In this document: piece by piece, positions 1-6,631 of the stretch
Position numbering within the stretch: the stretch's first letter is position 1
How the letters are laid out: every line of letters starts with the position of its first letter
Assembly (NCBI GenBank): GCA_002339325.1
Contig: DDKK01000028.1
Coordinates: forward strand, 1-7,672
Reading direction: 5' to 3'
Length of the DNA stretch: 7,672 nt
From: Nitrospiraceae bacterium UBA2600
Lineage (GTDB): Bacteria; Nitrospirota; Thermodesulfovibrionia; Thermodesulfovibrionales; Thermodesulfovibrionaceae
Notes under the pieces: model-generated
The model's input: the letters and a program-made list of their open reading frames with translations, nothing else
Told to the model about the DNA's origin: nothing
The model's database searches: none
Made by a program: the position numbers and the translations under genes

Positions 1-2302
1 GAAAGGACTTATCACAGGTAGAGGTGGTAGAGGAGTCTTTTTCAGAGTCCGTTCCCGTTGGTTTTGCTTTTAAGTCCTGAACCTTAGTTTTGTCTACTGA
101 TACTTTTCCTTTTGTAGTATCCTGTTGTTTTACTATCTTAGTAGCTTGAGATGCTGCCCTATCTTGGATTGTAGATGTTTGTCCCTGTGTGACTGCTCCC
201 TTTTCGGGAAATTTGATTTCTATGGATTTTAAGTTTAGAGGTCCGAAGGCTGCCATGTCTTTGTAAGGGTCAATAACTACCTCATGGCAGTAAAGCATAA
301 AAGCACGTTCAGCAACCTGAGTTAAATCGGATTTACTACTTCTTTTAAATCCTAAGGTCAGATAGTAAGAATTCATACCTCCACCATCAACGCCTGCTGC
401 AAGCTCTGAGGGATTTATATGTTGTAAATCTTCCTTTGCGAGCTGATATATTCTAATTTTGTATACACCCGTATCTGCATATTTATGCTGAACTCTGTTT
501 GCCATATCTGTTGTTGAGGGTAACTTCAGAGTAGACTCACCAAGACTGCTACCACCTCTCTGAAAAAAGCCAAGGGAACACATATTAGGATTTGCCGGTA
601 TATTCAAAGTCTCAACTGTTCCATCTCCCCAGTCAACAAAAAGATTCTTAAATTCATACTCTCCAACATTAAGTTGACATCCTCCCTTTTTCTCTCCTGG
701 TATATTATTGACCTGAGCAGAATAGGGCGACTTGGAAAGATTTACTGTTCCAGTGAGAACAAAAATATCTCCTGGATAATTAACCATTTTTACTTGTGTT
801 CCACCTTTGCCTGCACTAACATTGGTGAGAGCAAAGGGAACATTTTTATCTAAAGGACAAGCACCTAAGCCATTGGGAGACATTGGGGTTTTAAGAGGCC
901 ATCTTTCGGAAATCTCCACTTCTATCTCTAAGACATCATCCCTTTTACCTTTATTTTCAATTTCCGTAGATGCAGACATTTTACTTTGAGATGATAACCG
1001 CTCTAAGTTATTTTTTTCTTCGCCTGTCTTGCTATAAGCTCTGTATCCAGCCACTTCCCATAAAAGGTCTGCCTGTTTAATAAGTTTATCCAGTTCTGAT
1101 TCCTTTTTTTGTGAAGCACCAGAGGAAGAAGTTTGTCCTGATGGAGGTCCTGATTTTATTAAAGATTGCTGCTGTGCTGCAGGAGATAAGGATTGAGCCT
1201 CCACTGCTTTGCCCTTTATTTTCGAGAGCAATTCAGCAAGAAAAGCAGGGTCTGGTCTGTAGAATTTAGAGGGCATTTTAACCTTCATACCATTGTATAG
1301 GAACTCAAGAGGATCAATTCGTTTTTTTATAATCACATTACCGCTTTTATCAACTATTCTCAGTTCAAACCACTCTGCAAGCCCTGGATTTTGTTCTCTC
1401 CAGGTGAATACTGTAGAGTCATCAAGAAAAGGCATTTGTGGTATTTTTACGTGGTCAGGTCCATCTAAGAAAGGATTTGGTTTTTCAAGAATTATCACAC
1501 CTTTAGAAAAAACTTTGCCTATTCCATCAAATTTAGGTGTAATTTCGGTCAATATCTTTTTAGGTGGAGAGGCAATTAATAAAGAAGCCTGCGTATCTGT
1601 CCATGGTTGACTTGTATTAATGCGGAATTGAATCTGTCTTGAGCCTAATTGGGCTTTTGAAGAAACTTCAACAGTTATCTTGCCTGTAGAAGGATTGACA
1701 ATATTGAATTTATCCTTTATGCTTATCCCTTCTCCAAAATTTAGCTCCATTGACTCAATGAAATTATTACCTATAACTGTTAGTTGATAGATCCTGCCTT
1801 GTTCAAGTTTATTAGGGGAGGCATTAAATATAGAGGGCTGCATAGTAACAGTAGGCGTAACTTTAGGCTGGGGAGCTGTCGGTGGTTGTCCAGAGGGCTG
1901 TCTCGATGTGGGAGGAGGAGCAACAACTGTTATAAAAGCTGAGGTTCTGTATACAGAGTTTCCGTAATGGATTGTTAAATTACGTCTTCCTAAGAATGCC
2001 CTTGGAGACACGCTAATGTTAACATTAACTGAATTATCTCCAGTAACAGTTTGTCTTGTTATCTCTATACCTTCTCCAAGGGAAACCTGCATGCGAGGGC
2101 TAAAATTTCTTGTAGTGAGATTAAGAGTATATGATTGACCTTGAACTAAGGTTGAGGGAGAAACTGAAATTATATCAGGGACAGAAGTTCCTCCCGGAAC
2201 CATTGTTGCCGGTGATTGAGCAGAGATTTGATTTGATGAAAGGAAGAGAGATAGCAATGTAAAAAGCAAAAAGCATAAAATCGGAAGAGTTAGGCGTTTC
2301 AT
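1..2302 (-). CDS. Secreted multidomain protein with tandem IPT/TIG-like repeats and a PKD-like domain (3' end outside window)
   Basis: 767 codons are visible from ATG 2302 and the frame is still open at the window edge, so the C-terminus is missing. The start is supported by GGAGGT at 2306-2311 and by a signal peptide at residues 1-28 (hydrophobic core, probable cleavage after ISA). Residues ~42-127 and ~154-245 are two copies of one beta-sandwich of IPT/TIG type; they share the pattern SP..L.QG..Y.L, then NF, then GEGI, then LG.R. A Pro/Gln/Thr-rich linker (~128-153) separates them. Residues ~297-330 form an Ig/FnIII-like segment beginning TVFTW. A Ser/Gln/Lys-rich low-complexity stretch (~366-450) follows. 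Residues ~505-620 look like a PKD domain (VDWGDGT at 556-562, HKYADTGVYKIRI at 606-618) with an insert of about 43 residues between the two motifs. Cysteines at 482, 542, 575 and 672 could form disulfides. Such domains usually serve adhesion or scaffolding outside the cell; no enzymatic motif is visible. An extracellular or surface structural protein is likely, but its exact role is unknown. Confidence 0.85.
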   Translation of the reverse strand, partial: MKRLTLPILCFLLFTLLSLFLSSNQISAQSPATMVPGGTSVPDIISVSPSTLVQGQSYTLNLTTRNFSPRMQVSLGEGIEITRQTVTGDNSVNVNISVSPRAFLGRRNLTIHYGNSVYRTSAFITVVAPPPTSRQPSGQPPTAPQPKVTPTVTMQPSIFNASPNKLEQGRIYQLTVIGNNFIESMELNFGEGISIKDKFNIVNPSTGKITVEVSSKAQLGSRQIQFRINTSQPWTDTQASLLIASPPKKILTEITPKFDGIGKVFSKGVIILEKPNPFLDGPDHVKIPQMPFLDDSTVFTWREQNPGLAEWFELRIVDKSGNVIIKKRIDPLEFLYNGMKVKMPSKFYRPDPAFLAELLSKIKGKAVEAQSLSPAAQQQSLIKSGPPSGQTSSSGASQKKESELDKLIKQADLLWEVAGYRAYSKTGEEKNNLERLSSQSKMSASTEIENKGKRDDVLEIEVEISERWPLKTPMSPNGLGACPLDKNVPFALTNVSAGKGGTQVKMVNYPGDIFVLTGTVNLSKSPYSAQVNNIPGEKKGGCQLNVGEYEFKNLFVDWGDGTVETLNIPANPNMCSLGFFQRGGSSLGESTLKLPSTTDMANRVQHKYADTGVYKIRIYQLAKEDLQHINPSELAAGVDGGGMNSYYLTLGFKRSSKSDLTQVAERAFMLYCHEVVIDPYKDMAAFGPLNLKSIEIKFPEKGAVTQGQTSTIQDRAASQATKIVKQQDTTKGKVSVDKTKVQDLKAKPTGTDSEKDSSTTSTCDKSF

Positions 2303-2311
2303 TTTACCTCC

Positions 2312-2398
2312 AAATTTTGAAGATTTTCTAAGCCTGCCTATCCTTGAAAATCAAGAACTTGCAAACGGGTTTATCTACTATTAATGCCTATGTTAGTG
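2312..2398 (-). other. Leader of the IPT/PKD gene with two mutually exclusive hairpins
   Basis: On the minus strand CTTGA-TTT-TCAAG forms a small hairpin (2355-2343). The same bases GATTTTC (2352-2346) can instead pair with GAAAATC (2328-2322), close to the ribosome site at 2311-2306. No convincing -35/-10 pair is visible here, so whether this gene has its own promoter or is read through from the subtilase gene is unresolved. No known riboswitch consensus was recognised. Confidence 0.3.
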
Positions 2399-2446
2399 AA
2401 AAAATATAATTATCTCTCTTATAGATTATTCGCATCTATTGAGAGA
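2399..2446 (-). terminator. Probable intrinsic terminator after the subtilase gene
   Basis: Read on the minus strand, TCTCTC (2446-2441) and ATAGAT (2439-2434) pair with ATCTAT (2426-2421) and GAGAGA (2418-2413). This gives a 12-bp stem with a small internal bulge and a 7-nt loop. A T-rich tail including six T in a row follows (2404-2399). The stem is AT-rich and the pure T run begins about 8 nt after it, so termination may be partial. On the plus strand an A-run follows the stem, so it would not terminate in that direction. Confidence 0.5.
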
Positions 2447-2467
2447 AAAAATTCTTCTTTTCTTTTC

Positions 2468-4570
2468 CTAATCGCACAGAGGAATTCCAAATAATTCCTC
2501 TTCCCATCTGCAAAGATTACCTTTGAAGGTTGGGAGTTTTTTACTGTTTCCTTTTTCACAATACAAAGCTAAAAGTCCACTAACATAGGCTGAAGAAAGA
2601 GAGACCCCTGAGATGAAATTGTGTTTATCACTCGGAAATGTGGTAAATATCTTTTCAGCAGGGGCTAAAACTTTTGCTTTTTCTGCTATTTCTCGTGAAG
2701 GATAGGGATTTCCCTTTTCGTCAATCCCTCCAACAGAGATTACCTCTGGATGAGAGGCAGGAAAGGTTATTGAGTTACCCATTTTTGAGGCAGGTGCTAC
2801 TACAAAAATAGCTGCCTTTGCTGCAGAATCAATTAGTTTGCTCAACAGACTGTCATAATTAGAAGAGCCAAAGCTCATATTTATAACTCTTACATTTTTT
2901 TTTACAGCTTCATCCATAGCCTGAGCAATACTTAAACTGGTGCATCTACCTTCTGCTTTTTCTCCCAGTTGGCTACAAGCCCTTAAAGCGTATATCTCTG
3001 CTTCGGGTGCAACACCACAAATGCCGAAGTTATTAATATTTGCTCCTATTACACCCGCCACAGCTGTTCCGTGAATCTCTCTCTTATAAGAGTCATTTTT
3101 TACAAAGTTTTTAGTGAAAACTACTCTGTCCTTTAAATCCTTGTGTTCAAAATCAACACCTGTGTCAATAATTGCCACTTTTATGCCTTTGCCTTTATAA
3201 AAATTATGTAGTTTATCAATTTTCATCAGGTCAAAGGCATATTGAAGTTTTCTCATTGGTTCTGAAAAGGTCTGAAATATAAAGTTCGGCTGGGCAATAA
3301 TTATCTTGCTTTCACCTTTAAGCTGGTCAATTTTCTCAAATATGTTCCTTTCAGTTCTAAGGAGAACAACAAAAGAATCAGCCGATTCTAAAGGAAAAAA
3401 ATCAAGAACCTCCAAGTCATATTTACGCTTTATTTCTTCAATAAAGCCCTCTGAGAAATCAGATTTTGAAAGAGCAATAATTATCTGCCCAGGAACAAAA
3501 GCACTTGCATTAAATGAGAATTCCCAAGCATTACTCTCTCCCACTGTGTTGTTGCTTTCATCAAAGCCTATGACTTTCCAATAATAAGTTTTACCAGGCT
3601 GGAATATCTTTTTAAGAATAAACTCTGGCAAATTATAAAATGCTTCCTTTGTATATGCAGAGAATATTGGCTTCGAATCTTTGGTCTCAAAAAACTGTAT
3701 AAGATAAAGCATTGTCCCATCAAGTTTTTCCCATGTGAATTTCTGAGGGTTAAAGTCAAGCTTTGTGCGGTCTTCGGGATTGAGTAGCTTTATTTTAAAT
3801 ATTTCCTTTACTTCCTGAGTTGTTACAAAATAAAGGGCTGAGGGAATAGGAATGTCAACAGAAGGGTTTGTGATAACAAATCTAACTGTATGAGTACCTG
3901 CTTCAAAAGTAGGCAAAGGAGGTATGGTCGGTGTCTGAAGAGTAACTTCTCGTCCGTAAGTTATATGTTGATTTACATAGCTGAGAATTCTTCCATCTAC
4001 TTCCCAGTAGCCTTTAAGTAGCCCTGAACCTGTAAACTTAATGTCTGCAAAAGCTTTAAGTCCCTTATAGTTTTTTGGTATTGTAATCTCTGCACGACGG
4101 TTTTCAAAATAAAGCTCTATTCGCTTGATATCAAAATCAGCTGCTGCATCAGAGGTAATAGTGAAGGAGACAGAAGAAGAAGGATTTGCTGCTCCAAAAC
4201 AGTTTTGAGGATTAAAAATTCTCTGATAAATTAATTTATTTGAACCCCCTTTGATGGCTCTTTCAATAACAGAGACTGGAATGCTGAGATACTCGGAAGC
4301 AGTAATTGAGGAAACTCCACTTGGTATGTTTATAGTTAAACTCTTTGAATTTGTAGCAATTTGAGTACTCCCTGAAAAAAATATTCCGCTGTTAGAAGTT
4401 AGATAACATGGAGTATAATTAGGAGCTGTTATATGATAATTCACAGTCACAATACTTGCCTGTCCTCTTGGAATATTGCTTTTGCTTACACTGGCAGTTA
4501 CACCTGCGAAAGATAGAGAAACAAAAAGAAAAATGATTAAGAGCAATATTACAAAGCTAATTTTTTTCAT
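2468..4570 (-). CDS. Secreted subtilisin-family (S8) serine peptidase or pseudopeptidase with N-terminal beta-sandwich domains
   Basis: 700 residues. ATG 4570 is preceded by AGGAGG at 4577-4582, which overlaps the stop codon of the upstream barrel gene, so the two genes are very likely translationally linked. Residues 1-22 are a signal peptide (MKK, hydrophobic core, SFA end). Residues ~23-250 are beta-rich and of no family I can name. Residues ~256-355 are an FnIII-like segment with KFTW at 277-280 and TYYWKV at 328-333. Residues ~357-433 resemble the fervidolysin-type S8 prodomain (FVPGQIIIAL, then AQPNFI). The catalytic domain runs from ~445 to ~672, with Asp469 in AIIDTGVD, His500 in HGTAVAG and Ser657 in SGVSLSSAYVSG. 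The Asp-to-Ser spacing of 188 is close to that of subtilisin. The usual GTSMAAPHV is altered: Thr is Val656 and Pro-His is Ala661-Tyr662. The oxyanion motif AAGN reads APASK, which puts Lys596 where Asn is expected. Family membership is secure; activity is doubtful. It probably acts outside the cytoplasm, perhaps at the surface with the barrel. Confidence 0.92.
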   Translation of the reverse strand: MKKISFVILLLIIFLFVSLSFAGVTASVSKSNIPRGQASIVTVNYHITAPNYTPCYLTSNSGIFFSGSTQIATNSKSLTINIPSGVSSITASEYLSIPVSVIERAIKGGSNKLIYQRIFNPQNCFGAANPSSSVSFTITSDAAADFDIKRIELYFENRRAEITIPKNYKGLKAFADIKFTGSGLLKGYWEVDGRILSYVNQHITYGREVTLQTPTIPPLPTFEAGTHTVRFVITNPSVDIPIPSALYFVTTQEVKEIFKIKLLNPEDRTKLDFNPQKFTWEKLDGTMLYLIQFFETKDSKPIFSAYTKEAFYNLPEFILKKIFQPGKTYYWKVIGFDESNNTVGESNAWEFSFNASAFVPGQIIIALSKSDFSEGFIEEIKRKYDLEVLDFFPLESADSFVVLLRTERNIFEKIDQLKGESKIIIAQPNFIFQTFSEPMRKLQYAFDLMKIDKLHNFYKGKGIKVAIIDTGVDFEHKDLKDRVVFTKNFVKNDSYKREIHGTAVAGVIGANINNFGICGVAPEAEIYALRACSQLGEKAEGRCTSLSIAQAMDEAVKKNVRVINMSFGSSNYDSLLSKLIDSAAKAAIFVVAPASKMGNSITFPASHPEVISVGGIDEKGNPYPSREIAEKAKVLAPAEKIFTTFPSDKHNFISGVSLSSAYVSGLLALYCEKGNSKKLPTFKGNLCRWEEELFGIPLCD

Positions 4571-4576
4571 TCTCTT

Positions 4577-4582
4577 CCTCCT
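4577..4582 (-). promoter_or_regulatory. Ribosome binding site of the subtilase gene, overlapping the upstream stop codon
   Basis: AGGAGG lies 6 nt before ATG 4570. Its first base is the last base of the barrel gene's TAA (4584-4582). This arrangement suits translational coupling and is the strongest evidence that the two genes form one operon. Confidence 0.8.
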
Positions 4583-6501
4583 TAAAATGAAAATGGTATG
4601 TTAGTTGTAAATACAAGATAAAGTACAAATTCATCATTATTTGAAGATGGATTTATCTTATCCTTGATTTTTGAATAAGTCGCCTTTAAAGCTAAAACTG
4701 GCTTTGCATAATCTTTTATGAATTTAGCAAGGTCATAGGCAATCTGAGCTGTTCCGCTTAAATTTCTGTTATTTGATGAGCCATCATTGGCTTTTGTAAT
4801 CGTATATGTACCTGCTAAATCAAAAGATGCTCGCTGGTCTAAAAATTTAGTTCTAAAGTCAACATTACTTGTGTATGTGTCTGTTCTCACGCCTGTAAGC
4901 TTTACCTTTGATTGATTGAGAGAAAAACTTGTGCTTATGGAGTAATTAACATCTGTATAGACAGGTGTTAGAGTATAGTTTGTTGAAGTACTGTCATTAT
5001 TTGATGGAGTTTTATCATTCATTGAAGACAGAGAAGTTGTGAGCCCTATATTAAATTTATCTATGCTGTAGTTAATCCTGCCTGCTATGGTGTCTGTCTC
5101 AAGATGTATTTTTTTCGTTGCTTCTGGCTCTTTAGTGCTTTTCTGTATGGTTTTCTGATAACTCAATCCCATAGGAAGTTGAGGAATTTTGTTGAAGGCA
5201 TAATCGGCAGTAAATTGGGTATTGTATATTCTTGGAAATAGTGCATCTTTTCTGACATTGTCATTATATCTTGAGAGGAAAAGATTTAATGAGTGCCAGT
5301 CCCAGTTAGCACCACCCCTCAGACTTAATCCCTGTCTGTCTTTCTGTATTGTGTTACCAACTACTTGATAATCTCGTCCAATGTATTCATACATTGCCTC
5401 ATAGGTGTATCTATCTATATTGCCATAAAACTTTGCTCTGTAGGCTTTATCGCTTTCTTTGCCAAATTCATCGGAGACATCAGGGTCGTATCTTGAAAAA
5501 TCAAGCTCAAAATCAGTGTTTAGTTTACTTTCAAAAAAATTAGAAGTCATTAAAACACCAAAGACCTCTCCTTTTTTATTTCCTCCAGCTCCTGAAATTC
5601 CAAAACCTGTTGATGGTTCACCTCCCGTAATGTAAACGTTTTTAATCTCCATTTTTTTATCGAAAAGCTTTATTCCTGCTGATACACCTTTTATATGGTC
5701 TTCCGAGGAAGTTTCAATACCTGTACCGCCTCTTCCACCATAGACAGCCTCACTTTTAACAGTAAAGGCACTCAATTGAAAAATGTCGTATTCAAAACCA
5801 AATAAGCCACCTTTTCTTGAAAGTCCTGAAATTGTATAAGGCGTTTCTGTAATCTGAATATCTCCTATATTTGCCTTTGCCTTGAATAAATCTTTGCTAT
5901 ACTGTCCTGTTAATATCCAATTAACTACTTCTAATCCTTTTTTCTGAGGTGCTCCGAGAGGTTTGTTTTGGTCAAGATATCTTAAGTTGGTGTTAAAGTT
6001 GAATTCCCATACCTGACTTTTCAATTTTGTTTGAGAACTCAAATTTCCTTCAAGCTTTGATGTAGGCGTATTTGTAAAATCTTCGGGTCTTTTAAGAATA
6101 CCCTGATATATTATGGTTGCATTGTTATTTGAATAGGCCTCATCAAAAGCCTCAGTGTGTTTGGTTTTAAATGAAATTGTTTTCTCAATTGGATTGCCTT
6201 CTCTATCTTTCGCAGTAATGGTTAAAGTATGATTACCTGGTGGTACAATATTAAATGGTTTGAATTCAAAACCCTTTTCAGTGAATTTAATTAATTGAGT
6301 AACATCTGTGCCGTCAAAAAGGACAACAATAGATTCGCGCTTTAATGAATCTTCAAGTTCAACTTTAAGCTCTGGTTTTTTTGATATAATTTCTAAACCT
6401 TCTTGAGGTGAAATAATCTTAACCTGTCCTCTTGATTCCTCAGACCAGCATAAGGAAAAAAAGACCATTAAAATTCCTACAACTAAAATCGATAAAGCCA
6501 T
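4582..6501 (-). CDS. Predicted outer-membrane beta-barrel protein with N-terminal Ig-like domain
   Basis: 639 residues from ATG 6501. An in-frame GTG at 6510 would add three residues, but it overlaps the Shine-Dalgarno sequence, so the ATG is preferred. Residues 1-20 form a hydrophobic export signal that oddly lacks Lys or Arg before its core; the cleavage site is unclear, and FSLC is a poor lipobox. Residues ~27-114 form a compact Ig-like domain (KIISPQEG, then LFDGTDVT, then PPGNHTLTITAKD). Residues ~115-160 are a polar linker. From ~160 to the end the chain alternates polar and hydrophobic residues in short strands rich in Tyr, Phe, Gly, Asn and Ser, and it ends in Phe (NIPFSF), as many outer-membrane barrels do. 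About 475 residues would suit a large barrel, perhaps of 20 or more strands. GDIQ at 213-216, followed by ISGLSRKGG at 224-232, looks like a conserved patch. The S8 gene follows after 11 nt. The role could be porin, anchor or export channel; no known family was recognised. Confidence 0.8.
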   Translation of the reverse strand: MALSILVVGILMVFFSLCWSEESRGQVKIISPQEGLEIISKKPELKVELEDSLKRESIVVLFDGTDVTQLIKFTEKGFEFKPFNIVPPGNHTLTITAKDREGNPIEKTISFKTKHTEAFDEAYSNNNATIIYQGILKRPEDFTNTPTSKLEGNLSSQTKLKSQVWEFNFNTNLRYLDQNKPLGAPQKKGLEVVNWILTGQYSKDLFKAKANIGDIQITETPYTISGLSRKGGLFGFEYDIFQLSAFTVKSEAVYGGRGGTGIETSSEDHIKGVSAGIKLFDKKMEIKNVYITGGEPSTGFGISGAGGNKKGEVFGVLMTSNFFESKLNTDFELDFSRYDPDVSDEFGKESDKAYRAKFYGNIDRYTYEAMYEYIGRDYQVVGNTIQKDRQGLSLRGGANWDWHSLNLFLSRYNDNVRKDALFPRIYNTQFTADYAFNKIPQLPMGLSYQKTIQKSTKEPEATKKIHLETDTIAGRINYSIDKFNIGLTTSLSSMNDKTPSNNDSTSTNYTLTPVYTDVNYSISTSFSLNQSKVKLTGVRTDTYTSNVDFRTKFLDQRASFDLAGTYTITKANDGSSNNRNLSGTAQIAYDLAKFIKDYAKPVLALKATYSKIKDKINPSSNNDEFVLYLVFTTNIPFSF

Positions 6502-6509
6502 CTGCACCA

Positions 6510-6515
6510 CCTCCT
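6510..6515 (-). promoter_or_regulatory. Ribosome binding site that fixes the barrel gene start at ATG 6501
   Basis: AGGAGG on the minus strand lies 8 nt before ATG 6501. The longest in-frame start, GTG 6510-6508, shares its first base with this site and so cannot be served by it, and a TAG stop lies just upstream in the same frame. Confidence 0.8.
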
Positions 6516-6531
6516 AAATTTATCTCAACTT

Positions 6532-6596
6532 CTCAAAGCTGTCGATGGTTACAAATGGCTTCATATCCCATTCTTACATCTGGCAGCTTTTTTGAG
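6532..6596 (-). other. Imperfect long inverted repeat in the leader of the barrel gene
   Basis: Read on the minus strand, CTCAAAAAAGCTG (6596-6584) can pair with CAGCTTTGAG (6541-6532), giving ten base pairs with a three-A bulge. Inside it, CAGATG can pair with CATTTG (one G-T wobble), and ATGG can alternatively pair with CCAT. The element sits between the candidate promoter and the ribosome site and fills most of the leader. It has no T-tract, so it is not an obvious terminator, and it matches no riboswitch consensus I could recall, including the c-di-GMP-I core. Confidence 0.45.
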
Positions 6597-6603
6597 CTAA
6601 CAT

Positions 6604-6631
6604 ATTATACATTAATTTTCAATATATTCAA
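6604..6631 (-). promoter_or_regulatory. Candidate sigma70 promoter for the barrel-subtilase genes
   Basis: On the minus strand TTGAAT (6631-6626) is followed by 16 bases and then a perfect TATAAT (6609-6604). The -35 box lies in the last codons of the upstream gene and the -10 box lies just past its stop. Transcription would start near 6597 and give a leader of about 95 nt before ATG 6501. The region is AT-rich, so a chance match is possible. Confidence 0.45.

Noticed and set aside
807..1610. Plus-strand reading frames at 807-989 and 1293-1610
   Set aside because: They lie wholly inside the IPT/PKD gene on the other strand, have no ribosome site and give low-complexity products; they are antisense shadows.
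2303..2400. c-di-GMP-I (GEMM) riboswitch before the IPT/PKD gene
   Set aside because: The string AAACCCGTTTGCAAG is superficially similar, but the conserved GGGACGCAAAGCC part and the flanking helix are absent.
2366..2400. Promoter TTCACT-17-TAGATA before the IPT/PKD gene
   Set aside because: Only 4/6 and 3/6 matches to consensus, no better than expected by chance in AT-rich DNA.
3306..3759. Reading frames at 3306-3584 (plus) and 3568-3759 (minus)
   Set aside because: Both are inside the well-supported subtilase gene and have no recognisable domain.
5349..5543. Plus-strand frame of 64 codons
   Set aside because: Antisense to the barrel domain, rich in Cys/His/Leu as expected of a shadow, with no start signal.
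6502..6611. Tiny minus-strand leader peptides of 12-14 codons (for example starting MYNML or MKPFV)
   Set aside because: None has a convincing ribosome site, and several overlap in different frames, as chance would give in a 110-nt gap.
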